From NCBI GenBank assembly GCA_905233685.1, contig CAJOEZ010000001.1, positions 1 through 64,000 of the forward strand: 64,000 nucleotides of DNA, in the 5' to 3' direction. This DNA comes from an uncultured Bacteroidales bacterium (lineage in GTDB: Bacteria > Bacteroidota > Bacteroidia > Bacteroidales > F082). Shown piece after piece: positions 16,780 to 24,444 of this stretch. Position numbers and translations under genes: made by a program. The stretch's first letter is position 1. The number at the start of each line of letters is the position of its first letter. The notes below the pieces were generated by a model. It made no database searches and was not told the origin of the DNA. It saw only the letters and a program-made list of their open reading frames with translations.

Positions 16780-17202
16780 TTATTCTTCTTCAAGAATTTT
16801 CATAAACTCTCGAAGTTTTAAAACGAATATTTTAGGGAATGTGACCTTTTCAAGGATATTGAAATGATTGTCGTTGGAAACAATGTAGGCAGCATCGGCG
16901 GCAAAAGCACAGTCAACAAACTTATCGTCATCATGGTCGGCTTCAATCAAATGGAAATTGAAAAATGGCTGGATAAGCTCCACATTCTTTTTCTTTAGAA
17001 GCAAATCGATGACATTCCTTGCCACTATCGCTGAAGTTTTTTGCCCAATGATTTCCTCATATTCCTCTAAAATGGCTGTGGAAACACACAAAGTGTATTT
17101 CCCTTCCTGAAAACCCTTCCAAACGGAATAATACTCCCCATGCCGCGATAACGAAGCGATGAGACAATTGGTGTCGAGGACAATTTTTCGTGGACTAAGC
17201 AT
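16780..17202 (-). CDS. PIN-domain toxin (putative toxin-antitoxin RNase)
   Basis: 140 aa. PIN fold acidic residues are visible: LDTNCLIASL at residues 9-18, an EEYEEI segment near 48, and DDDKFVDCAFAADAAYIVS near 92. It fits the PIN family whose members act as Mg-dependent RNases in type II toxin-antitoxin modules. Its ATG lies inside the end of the upstream small gene (8-bp overlap), the usual antitoxin-toxin order. Confidence 0.85.
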   Translation of the reverse strand: MLSPRKIVLDTNCLIASLSRHGEYYSVWKGFQEGKYTLCVSTAILEEYEEIIGQKTSAIVARNVIDLLLKKKNVELIQPFFNFHLIEADHDDDKFVDCAFAADAAYIVSNDNHFNILEKVTFPKIFVLKLREFMKILEEE

Positions 17203-17419
17203 TGTAAGGCGTTCTAAGGTGTTCTTGCAACGTCTCCTCTATCTTCTCGTTGCTCCATTTGCCTTCATCCCAAAGCCGATCCATCTCCTCGTCAATTTTT
17301 CGGGCATAATACTCACACACGACATCGTTGAGTTCCTTCACTTCCTCTTCGGTAGTGAAATGTGCCAGCAACCGAAGGAAATCCATCTGCGCCTGATTTA
17401 ATCCTACATTCTGTGTCAT
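17195..17419 (-). CDS. Putative antitoxin paired with the PIN toxin
   Basis: 74 aa from ATG 17419 (MTQNVGLNQAQMDFLRLLAH). A start at 17446 was rejected because the -7 box at 17444-17451 overlaps it. The protein is charged and mostly helical (EEEVKELNDVVCEYYARK) with no recognised DNA-binding motif. The antitoxin role is inferred from its size, its position before the PIN gene and the 8-bp overlap. Confidence 0.65.
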   Translation of the reverse strand: MTQNVGLNQAQMDFLRLLAHFTTEEEVKELNDVVCEYYARKIDEEMDRLWDEGKWSNEKIEETLQEHLRTPYNA

Positions 17420-17443
17420 AATTTCTAATTTGTTTTCTGCCTG

Positions 17444-17451
17444 CAAAAATA
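17444..17451 (-). promoter_or_regulatory. -7 promoter box for the toxin-antitoxin pair
   Basis: TATTTTTG on the minus strand, 24 bp upstream of ATG 17419. Confidence 0.5.
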
Positions 17452-17500
17452 ATCAAAAACACCAAAACCGCCACATTATGAAGAAAAATGCCTGCAAAAA

Positions 17501-17545
17501 TCCGCCCTCCTCCTCCAAGGTTTTCCCAAAGAACGGAAGGGCGGA
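17501..17545 (-). terminator. Terminator after the FISUMP lipoprotein gene
   Basis: An 8-bp stem (TCCGCCCT at 17501-17508, AGGGCGGA at 17538-17545) is followed on the minus strand by a T run. It lies 38 bp past the stop at 17584. Confidence 0.6.
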
Positions 17546-17583
17546 TATACAAATCATCCAATAAGGATTATACAGTTAGCGAG

Positions 17584-19212
17584 TCATTCCACATCGCGAA
17601 CCAAACGCACAGACAAACCGTAACTGCGAAATTCCCAATTTGTGCTATAATTTGTGCTGGCAAGATACATTTTAAACGCATTTGAAGCATTGTAATATTC
17701 TGACGACCAATAGTGGCCATAACTACCAACATCATTAATGTAAATACTCTCCATCTCACTTGGAGACTCAAAATAATCCACTGCCACCCTCTTGCCTGCG
17801 GCGGGCAAGAATACCGCGCCATGGGCCTCAAGCGAGTTGGTCCAATCCTCGGCAGAGATGGTGTTGCTGCCAAAACCATTGTCGTTGTTATTGGGATAGT
17901 TCAGCGCGTAATAGGCCGCCGACCAGTCGTCAGGCAACAGGATGTAGCCGTTCACGCCGTTCACCGAAGCCACCACCCAACGGATGCCGGATGCAGTGGT
18001 ACGCGTGTTGAACAAGTAAACCCAGTTGCTCCGTGACGGGGTGCGCCAGCCGCTGTTCTCGGCGTTTCCGCCATTGCGTATCGCGTTGTAGCCCCAGTCC
18101 GTCTGGTCGTAAAGGTTTGCCCAAGTTCCGTAAGAACGATACATACTATAATCTGCACTTACGCTCCAAGGCTGATAGTAGGTATCATTGCGTTCATATC
18201 CGCTCGTGGCCCAGCCGAAAAGGTCGCGGTCGATGGTCTTACTATCGGTGGCTTGTGGCGTGGTCTCACCGATGTAGTCCCATTGGTGGTCGGCAAACTT
18301 CCAGTAGCCGCCCGTGTTGTTGTCGTCGCCGTTGCCCGCGCTGCCGATGTACTGCAAGTTGCCTTTCGAGAAACGCACCTGTTTGGTGGCGCTCACAGAG
18401 AAAAGCCCTTCAATGACACCTGCACGGTGGCTGGTGTTTGCGGCTATGCCTTCCGTAAGGTAATCATTCGCGGCAATCGCTGGAATGGTGCCACAAGTGC
18501 CGGCATAAATGCCGTCGTAGGAATTGACCACAGCATCTGTCACCTCGTCTTGCGGTAGCAGGATAGCCCACCTCTCGCCGTTGCCAGCGGGCAAGGCTAT
18601 GGAGCCTGCTCCGTCTTGGCTGTAAGTGAAGCCGTTAGTCGCAAAATCGACCGTCACCTTGTTGTTCAAACCTGTGATGCAGGTGGCTGCTTCGGAAATT
18701 GTGGTTACATTAAACTTTACTAAAGCGCACTTGTTGAGCAGGGTGGCGTTGTAGGCCGTCCGGCCCGTTTCATAGTTTTCACGCGAAGGCGCGTAGGAAA
18801 TCACCGGAAGTTTCGTCTGCTGGTCGCTGATGACTACCGAGCAGCTGGTGTTGTCTGCATTGAATTCAGGAGTCTTGTTGCCAAGAAAGTAGAATTGCAG
18901 TTTCTGTCCTTCAGTCGGTTCGGTGATGTCGCCACTGAAGTTGGTGCCATCGTAGGTCAGCGAGCCGACATAAACGCCGCCGCTGCCCACATGAATCACG
19001 TCGTTTTCCTCAAAAGTGACTTCGCCGTTTTCGGTGTTCACATCAGTCCTTAAACCTTTGCCGGTGGCTGAACCTTTCGAAGCACCGCCGCCCACATTGA
19101 GCGTAATGCTCACCTTTTCGCCGCTGGCGGGAGTGGGCGTGTTTTCCTTCTTGCATTGCGCCATGCCCGTCAGCAAGGCCAATGCCACCATGATGATGCA
19201 CAGCTTTTTCAT
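17584..19212 (-). CDS. FISUMP-type lipoprotein
   Basis: 542 aa. A lipoprotein signal peptide ends at MAQC (residues 17-20), so Cys20 is probably lipidated. Residues ~30-260 resemble the N-terminal fold of Bacteroidales fimbrillin-like/FISUMP lipoproteins (CALVKFNVTTISEAATCIT). Residues ~270-540 are the FISUMP-like domain with FSVSATKQVRFSKGNLQYI, WGYNAIRNGG, GWRTPSRSNWVYLF, GYILLPDDW and a C-terminal YWSSEYYNASNAF followed by SVRLVRDV. Its start overlaps the stop of the small upstream gene (ATGA). Surface location is likely; function is unknown. Confidence 0.8.
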   Translation of the reverse strand: MKKLCIIMVALALLTGMAQCKKENTPTPASGEKVSITLNVGGGASKGSATGKGLRTDVNTENGEVTFEENDVIHVGSGGVYVGSLTYDGTNFSGDITEPTEGQKLQFYFLGNKTPEFNADNTSCSVVISDQQTKLPVISYAPSRENYETGRTAYNATLLNKCALVKFNVTTISEAATCITGLNNKVTVDFATNGFTYSQDGAGSIALPAGNGERWAILLPQDEVTDAVVNSYDGIYAGTCGTIPAIAANDYLTEGIAANTSHRAGVIEGLFSVSATKQVRFSKGNLQYIGSAGNGDDNNTGGYWKFADHQWDYIGETTPQATDSKTIDRDLFGWATSGYERNDTYYQPWSVSADYSMYRSYGTWANLYDQTDWGYNAIRNGGNAENSGWRTPSRSNWVYLFNTRTTASGIRWVVASVNGVNGYILLPDDWSAAYYALNYPNNNDNGFGSNTISAEDWTNSLEAHGAVFLPAAGKRVAVDYFESPSEMESIYINDVGSYGHYWSSEYYNASNAFKMYLASTNYSTNWEFRSYGLSVRLVRDVE

Positions 19213-19508
19213 TGCTCGTCCTCCTTTCTCTTCAGGAGCGCATAGCCAATGCCTGCCGAAAGCAGGATGACGGCTCCGCTGCCCAATGGCACATCTTGGC
19301 CAAAGGTCTGGTTGTTGATGATTCCTTCGGTTCCACCGCTGCGGCCCAAAAGGTCGTTTTGGCTATGGCCGGAATAGCCGTAACCATTTTCTTCCGCGAC
19401 GGCACCACGCTTGAATAGGCCGCCTTGAGCCGAGAGGGTGTTGGCCGACAGCACCAAAGCTGCCACCAAGACCACGAAGGCTCTTCTCTTTAGTTTTACT
19501 CGTTTCAT
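19209..19508 (-). CDS. Small exported protein with C-terminal PLGSG-TM-Lys/Arg anchor
   Basis: 99 aa. A signal peptide runs to about SANTLSAQ (residues 1-27). A short polar middle (GLLFKRG-like start, GYGYSGHSQNDLLGRSGG) follows. The C-terminus has the motif DVPLGSG, a hydrophobic helix (AVILLSAGIGYALL) and a KRKEDEQ tail. This three-part ending resembles sorting/anchoring tails such as LPXTG or PEP-CTERM, but I know of no assigned enzyme. It is translationally coupled to the FISUMP lipoprotein, suggesting the two work together. Confidence 0.7.
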   Translation of the reverse strand: MKRVKLKRRAFVVLVAALVLSANTLSAQGGLFKRGAVAEENGYGYSGHSQNDLLGRSGGTEGIINNQTFGQDVPLGSGAVILLSAGIGYALLKRKEDEQ

Positions 19509-19601
19509 TTTGACTTTGAATTATTTGATATTCATGACTTGTCTGTTCTGACTCGGGACACAGGACTGGTTTATGTGTTGCTGCTGTCATATTTTGCGCA
19601 G

Positions 19602-19609
19602 CAAAAATA
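19602..19609 (-). promoter_or_regulatory. -7 promoter box for the small protein / FISUMP operon
   Basis: TATTTTTG on the minus strand, 93 bp upstream of ATG 19508, giving a fairly long leader. Confidence 0.5.
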
Positions 19610-19660
19610 GTGATTTTTGGGAAAGAGCAAACGAATTTGCAAACAATGACAAAAAATACC

Positions 19661-19668
19661 TAAATTTG
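19661..19668 (+). promoter_or_regulatory. Promoter for urocanate hydratase
   Basis: TAAATTTG (-7) with TTTG at 19636-19639 (-33) and 21 bp between them. The ATG follows at 19703. Confidence 0.6.
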
Positions 19669-19702
19669 CGGCCAAAATCAGCAAACAATTAAAATCAATA
19701 AA

Positions 19703-21703
19703 ATGAAAGCACTCAACGATTTCCAAAAAGAGATTCTCGCTGGCATCCCCGATGAACTGCCGGAAGTGAAACCTTACGACCCGAATATCAACCACGCGCC
19801 CAAGCGCAAGGACATCCTGACCAAGGCCGAGAAGAAATTGGCCATCCGTAACGCTTTGCGTTATTTCCCCGCCAAGTTCCACGCTACATTAGCTCCCGAA
19901 TTTGCAGAGGAATTGGAGAAATACGGCCGCATTTATATGTACCGTTTCCGCCCGTCCTACAAGATGTATGCCCGCCCGATTGAGGAGTATCCTGCCAAAT
20001 GCAAGCAGGCCGCGGCCATCATGCTGATGATCCAAAACAACCTCGACCCCGCCGTGGCACAGCATCCGCACGAGCTCATCATCTACGGCGGCAACGGCGC
20101 CATCTTCCAAAACTGGGCACAATACCGCCTCGTGATGCAGTACCTCGCCAACATGGACGAGGGCCAGACCCTGGCCATGTACAGCGGCCACCCGATGGGC
20201 CTCTTCCCGTCGCATAAGGATGCCCCACGCGTGGTGGTCACCAACGGCATGATGATCCCGAACTACAGCAAGCCCGACGACTGGGAGCGTTACAACGCCC
20301 TCGGCGTGACGCAATATGGTCAGATGACCGCTGGCTCCTATATGTATATCGGTCCGCAAGGCATCGTCCACGGCACCACCATCACCGTACTCAACGCTGC
20401 GCGCAAACATGGTGGCAGCACAGCAGGCAAACTGTTCGTCACCGCTGGTTTGGGCGGCATGAGTGGTGCCCAGCCTAAGGCCGGTAACATCGCCGGAGTG
20501 GTGAGCATCACCGCTGAAATCAACCCTGCCGCCACGCAGAAACGCTATCAACAAGGCTGGGTCGACGAGGTGTACGACAACATCGAGGAACTGTTCAAGC
20601 ACGTCAACGCAAGCCTCGCCAAGAAGGAAGCCCGCAGCTATGCCTACCAAGGCAATGTTGTGGACCTCTGGGAATATGCCGCCGAACACGACATCCATGT
20701 CGACCTCGGCTCCGACCAGACCTCGTTGCATAACCCCTGGGCAGGCGGTTACTATCCTGTCGGGCAGTCGTTCGAGGAGTCCAAGACCATGATGGCCGAG
20801 AACCCAGAACTTTTCAAGGAGAAGGTGCAGGCTTCGTTGCGCCGCCATGTGGCCGCCATCAACAAGCTGACTGCCAAGGGCATGTACTTCTTCGACTACG
20901 GCAACGCTTTCCTGCTGCAATCGTCACGCGCCGGTGCCGACATTATGAAAGAAGACGGCACTTTCCGTTATCCTTCCTACGTGCAGGACATCATGGGGCC
21001 CATGTGCTTTGACTACGGCTTTGGTCCCTTCCGCTGGGTCTGCGCTTCTGGCAAGCCTGAGGACCTCGCCGTCACCGACGACATCGCCTGCGAAGTGCTT
21101 GAGAACATAGCCCGCACCGCTCCCGCTGAAATCCAGCAGCAGATGCGCGACAACATCCAATGGATCCGTGGCGCACAAGAGAACCACCTCGTGGTCGGCT
21201 CGCAGGCGCGTATCCTCTACGCCGACTGCGAAGGCCGCACCAAGATTGCTGCCGAGTTCAACAAGGCTATCGCTGACGGTCGCCTGAGCGGTCCCGTCGT
21301 CCTTGGCCGCGACCACCACGACGTGTCCGGCACCGATAGCCCGTTCCGCGAGACCTCCAACATCTACGACGGCTCAAGCTTCACTGCCGACATGGCTGTG
21401 CAGAACGTCATCGGCGACGGTTTCCGTGGCGCCACCTGGGTGAGCATCCACAACGGCGGCGGCGTAGGCTGGGGCGAAGTCATCAACGGCGGTTTCGGCA
21501 TGGTCCTCGACGGCTCCGCCGACGCAGACCGCCGACTCCACTGCATGTTGCATTGGGATGTGAACAACGGTATCGCCCGCCGCAACTGGGCCAGAAATGA
21601 AGGCGCCACTTTCGCCATTAAACGCGCTATGGAAGCGGAACCGAGACTGAAGGTCACTTTGCCAAATCTTGTTAAGGATGAAATTTTGGAGGGGCTGTTT
21701 TAA
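19703..21703 (+). CDS. hutU: Urocanate hydratase
   Basis: 666 aa, matching the longer Bacteroidetes-type urocanase rather than the ~555 aa Pseudomonas form. It uses tightly bound NAD+ to hydrate urocanate to imidazolone propionate in histidine breakdown. Visible motifs include FVTAGLGGMSGAQPKAG near residue 249, HIDVDLGSDQTSLHNP-like sequence near 330, and GGGVGWGEVINGGFG near 589. The other hut genes (hutH, hutI, ftcD) are not next to it. It is monocistronic, with its own promoter and terminator. Confidence 0.94.
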   Translation: MKALNDFQKEILAGIPDELPEVKPYDPNINHAPKRKDILTKAEKKLAIRNALRYFPAKFHATLAPEFAEELEKYGRIYMYRFRPSYKMYARPIEEYPAKCKQAAAIMLMIQNNLDPAVAQHPHELIIYGGNGAIFQNWAQYRLVMQYLANMDEGQTLAMYSGHPMGLFPSHKDAPRVVVTNGMMIPNYSKPDDWERYNALGVTQYGQMTAGSYMYIGPQGIVHGTTITVLNAARKHGGSTAGKLFVTAGLGGMSGAQPKAGNIAGVVSITAEINPAATQKRYQQGWVDEVYDNIEELFKHVNASLAKKEARSYAYQGNVVDLWEYAAEHDIHVDLGSDQTSLHNPWAGGYYPVGQSFEESKTMMAENPELFKEKVQASLRRHVAAINKLTAKGMYFFDYGNAFLLQSSRAGADIMKEDGTFRYPSYVQDIMGPMCFDYGFGPFRWVCASGKPEDLAVTDDIACEVLENIARTAPAEIQQQMRDNIQWIRGAQENHLVVGSQARILYADCEGRTKIAAEFNKAIADGRLSGPVVLGRDHHDVSGTDSPFRETSNIYDGSSFTADMAVQNVIGDGFRGATWVSIHNGGGVGWGEVINGGFGMVLDGSADADRRLHCMLHWDVNNGIARRNWARNEGATFAIKRAMEAEPRLKVTLPNLVKDEILEGLF

Positions 21704-21725
21704 GGCTTACTAATATGAAATGAAA

Positions 21726-21751
21726 AGGGCGCGACACTCTTGCCGCGCCCT
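21726..21751. terminator. Terminator after hutU
   Basis: An 8-bp GC-rich stem (AGGGCGCG / CGCGCCCT) with a 10-nt loop is followed by a T-rich tract. It lies between convergent hutU and a lipoprotein gene. Confidence 0.7.
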
Positions 21752-21775
21752 ATTTCTGTCTTTTCTTTGGTTCAG

Positions 21776-22168
21776 CTATTCTCTGCGGAGAACAATATCA
21801 ACAGTTCCTTCCCAAGCGTTGAAAAGGGTATCGAAAACGGCATATCCTGTGGCCGTGAAGGTGAACCCATTGGTGCGACCACCCATCATGGCTGCAGGAT
21901 TATGACAAGCAGCATCCGAAATAGTGGCCATTCCTTCGTCATCCGTATAGGCATTACGCGCCGCTCCTCTATTGACGACATCTCCATCAAAACCGTCACA
22001 TTCTTCGGCTTTCACCCATACATTCGACAACGCTTGGCCGTCTTCATTCGTCACATGAAAAGTAACAGGTGCTCTTTTGACGAACAAATCACCATAAATA
22101 TCGCGCTTGCAAGCGGAAATGGTGATAAGCATCATTGCGGCCATAAAGGCTAAACACATTTTTCTCAT
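21776..22168 (-). CDS. Small lipoprotein with carboxypeptidase-regulatory-like fold
   Basis: 130 aa from ATG 22168 (MRKMCLAFMAAMMLITISAC), a lipoprotein signal with lipobox ISAC. The mature part contains VTFHVTNEDGQALSNVWVKA and YTDDEGMATI, the pattern of a CarboxypepD_reg/transthyretin-like beta domain, and ends GTVDIVLRRE. The domain call is by pattern only. It resembles small Bacteroidetes lipoproteins sometimes found near radical SAM genes, but none is adjacent. Function unknown. Confidence 0.72.
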   Translation of the reverse strand: MRKMCLAFMAAMMLITISACKRDIYGDLFVKRAPVTFHVTNEDGQALSNVWVKAEECDGFDGDVVNRGAARNAYTDDEGMATISDAACHNPAAMMGGRTNGFTFTATGYAVFDTLFNAWEGTVDIVLRRE

Positions 22169-22215
22169 TTTCTTATCCCTAAATTCGTGACGGGAGCAAC
22201 TTTTAATTACCGCCG

Positions 22216-22223
22216 CAAAGATA
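22216..22223 (-). promoter_or_regulatory. -7 promoter box for the small lipoprotein
   Basis: TATCTTTG on the minus strand, 47 bp upstream of ATG 22168. It excludes the longer in-frame start at 22243. Confidence 0.5.
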
Positions 22224-22263
22224 CAACTTTTTTGAAAATGCAAGCAGTTTTATAGTGAAACTG

Positions 22264-23577
22264 TTATTCCTGTGAAAACACAGCCTTTTTTGCCATCAAA
22301 GTCATACTAAGCCCTCGCGCGACCATAAACAGCAGAAAAGCAATCCAAAGTCCGTGATTGCCGAAGGGCGGCATTAATAATAAGGTGGCGGGCAAGAACA
22401 CGCCGATGGCGGAAATCAGCATGGTATTGCGGATGGCGCGGGCTGCCGTGGCCCCGATGTAAACGCCATCCCAAAGGAAAGCCGCAAAGGTAATGAGCGG
22501 AATGGCAGCGAGATAAATATGATAAGGCTTGGCCATCGGGAGGATTTCGGGCTGGTCGCTGACGAGGCCGATGAACCAGTCGGGGAAGAGGGCATAAAGC
22601 ACCGTGAAGGGCAAAGCGATGAGGAACCCCCAGAGAAATAGCAGTTTGACGGTTTGGCGGAGTTGCTTCCCATCGTGGGCACCTGTGAAGCGCCCCACCA
22701 AGGCCTCACCCGCATAGGCGAAACCGTCCGTGAAGTAGGAGAAGATGTAGAAGAACTGCATCAATATCATGTTCACCGCTAAAATGTCGTCGCCGAGTTT
22801 GGCCGACTGGTTGTTGAAGAAGGCAATGCTCAGCACCAAAAGGATGCTGCGAATCATGAAGTCGGCGTTCACTTGGAAGAAACGCTTCAGCTTGTCGGTC
22901 TGCAACAGAATCACCCGCCGGATGGGGACGAGATGATAACGGAATTTGGCAAAAAGGAAGATAATCGCAGTTATTAATCCGCAATACTGCGCGATAACCG
23001 TGCCCAAAGCCACGCCACTCACGCCCATGCCCATTACATTGACGAAAATGACGCTCAAAACGATGTTCACCACATTGGTCAGGATGGCGATAACCATCGG
23101 AATCGTAGTGTTTTGCATTCCAATGAACCAACCGTTGAAGGCATAGAGGCATAACACCGCCGGCGCGGCCCAGATGCGTACGCGGAAATAGGTTGCGGTG
23201 TGGGCCAAGACCTCCTCGCTGCCGTGAAGCAGTTTCATGCTGAGCCACTCCACAGCATTTTGCAGCGACAAAACCAAAACCGTGGCAATCAGCGCGATAC
23301 AAAGCGAGCGATAGAGCGAATAGGCGATTTCGGCGCGGTCGTTGGCACCGTAGGCTTGTGCCGTGAAACCCGTCGTACCCGCCCGCATGAAACTGAAAAT
23401 GGAGTACATCACGCTGAAGATGGTGCCGCCCAAGCCGATGGCTCCAATATAAGCGATGCTGTCCTGATGCCCCATCAGCATCATGTCGACGAAACCCAAC
23501 AGCGGCACGGTGATGTTGCTGATGATGTTCGGCACGGCCAACTTTAGGATGGCGCGGTTTAGGGTGTCTTTGGGCAT
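22264..23577 (-). CDS. MATE family efflux transporter
   Basis: 437 aa with about 12 hydrophobic helices, the MATE size and topology. The N-terminus LNRAILKLAVPNIISNITVP and FVDMMLMGHQDSIAYIGAIG are typical of the DinF/NorM-like branch. MATE proteins export organic cations or drugs using Na+ or H+ gradients. The substrate cannot be assigned. It is divergent from the EFR1 gene, with both promoters in a 69-bp gap. Confidence 0.9.
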   Translation of the reverse strand: MPKDTLNRAILKLAVPNIISNITVPLLGFVDMMLMGHQDSIAYIGAIGLGGTIFSVMYSIFSFMRAGTTGFTAQAYGANDRAEIAYSLYRSLCIALIATVLVLSLQNAVEWLSMKLLHGSEEVLAHTATYFRVRIWAAPAVLCLYAFNGWFIGMQNTTIPMVIAILTNVVNIVLSVIFVNVMGMGVSGVALGTVIAQYCGLITAIIFLFAKFRYHLVPIRRVILLQTDKLKRFFQVNADFMIRSILLVLSIAFFNNQSAKLGDDILAVNMILMQFFYIFSYFTDGFAYAGEALVGRFTGAHDGKQLRQTVKLLFLWGFLIALPFTVLYALFPDWFIGLVSDQPEILPMAKPYHIYLAAIPLITFAAFLWDGVYIGATAARAIRNTMLISAIGVFLPATLLLMPPFGNHGLWIAFLLFMVARGLSMTLMAKKAVFSQE

Positions 23578-23597
23578 AACAATGTCGTTTTGGGTTG

Positions 23598-23605
23598 CAA
23601 AAGTA
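23598..23605 (-). promoter_or_regulatory. -7 promoter box for the MATE gene
   Basis: TACTTTTG on the minus strand, 20 bp upstream of ATG 23577. Confidence 0.5.
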
Positions 23606-23617
23606 CGATATTTAGTC

Positions 23618-23625
23618 TATTTTTG
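23618..23625 (+). promoter_or_regulatory. -7 promoter box for the EFR1 / GH92 / DUF1295 operon
   Basis: TATTTTTG, 21 bp upstream of ATG 23647. It rules out the upstream in-frame start at 23590. Confidence 0.55.
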
Positions 23626-23646
23626 CGGCATCAAATCCAGCGACTT

Positions 23647-24444
23647 ATGATATTTTATTTCAGTGGATGCGGCAACAGCCGCCACGTAGCCGAAACCATT
23701 GCGGCAGGCCTCAACGACACTTTGACCTTTATTCCCGAAGCGGCACGCGAAGGTCGTTATGACTACACTTTGGCCGAAGGTGAACGCCTCGGTTTTGTAT
23801 TTCCAGTCTATTCGTGGGCACCACCTAAACTGGTACTTGATTTTGTTGAAAAACTCAACATAAAGGTCGGCCCTTCGACAGGCTCAGGCGCCTTGAACTA
23901 TCTCTATTTCGCCTGCACTATGGGCGACGAGTGCGGCTTCACCGAGAAGATTTTTCGCAAGGCCGTCGAACAGAAAGGCTGGTCGCTGTCAGCGTGTTTC
24001 AGTGTGCAAATGCCCGAGACCTACATCGGTATGCCAGGCTTCAAACTCGATACAGAAAAGAACGCCCAACTGAAAATTGACAAAGCAGATGACACCATGA
24101 TGCGAAACATTCCGCGTCTTCTCAACAAAGAGCGTTTTTCGGAGATGACTGTGGGGCGTTTTGCATGGCTGAAAAGCCATTTGGTGAACCCAGGCTTTAA
24201 CAAATATGCCACCGACGACAGCAAATACCTATCCACCGAAGCCTGCATCCATTGCGGCAAATGTGTGGAGGTGTGCCCGTTAAAGAACATCACTCTGGAA
24301 GAAGATCGCCCGAAATGGAACGGCCACTGCACGATGTGTATGGGCTGCTACCACCATTGTCCTGTGAACGCTATTCAATACGGCAAGGCCACGGTGGGGA
24401 AAGGGCAGTATTATTTTGGGAAACAGAAAAACCTTAGAAAATGA
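23647..24444 (+). CDS. EFR1 family flavodoxin-ferredoxin protein
   Basis: 265 aa from ATG 23647 (MIFYFSGCGNSRHVAETIA). The N-terminal ~160 residues form a flavodoxin-like FMN domain with YFSGCGNSRHVA as phosphate loop and FVFPVYSWAPP. The C-terminus holds two 4Fe-4S clusters, CIHCGKCVEVCP and CTMCMGCYHHCP. Such proteins move electrons between an FMN and ferredoxin-type clusters; the partner is unknown. A REP-like element (23869-23892) lies in frame near residue 75 and adds the peptide GPSTGSG. Its stop overlaps the GH92 start by ATGA. Confidence 0.88.
   Translation: MIFYFSGCGNSRHVAETIAAGLNDTLTFIPEAAREGRYDYTLAEGERLGFVFPVYSWAPPKLVLDFVEKLNIKVGPSTGSGALNYLYFACTMGDECGFTEKIFRKAVEQKGWSLSACFSVQMPETYIGMPGFKLDTEKNAQLKIDKADDTMMRNIPRLLNKERFSEMTVGRFAWLKSHLVNPGFNKYATDDSKYLSTEACIHCGKCVEVCPLKNITLEEDRPKWNGHCTMCMGCYHHCPVNAIQYGKATVGKGQYYFGKQKNLRK
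23869..23892. repeat. REP-like element inside the EFR1 coding sequence
   Basis: GGCCCTTCGACAGGCTCAGG plus CGCC. The same core occurs at 37440-37463 and, twice in inverted orientation, at 45293-45364. Here it is translated as GPSTGSG. Confidence 0.7.

Noticed and set aside
19889..20920. 343-codon minus-strand open frame
   Set aside because: Opposite urocanate hydratase; no start signals or domain.
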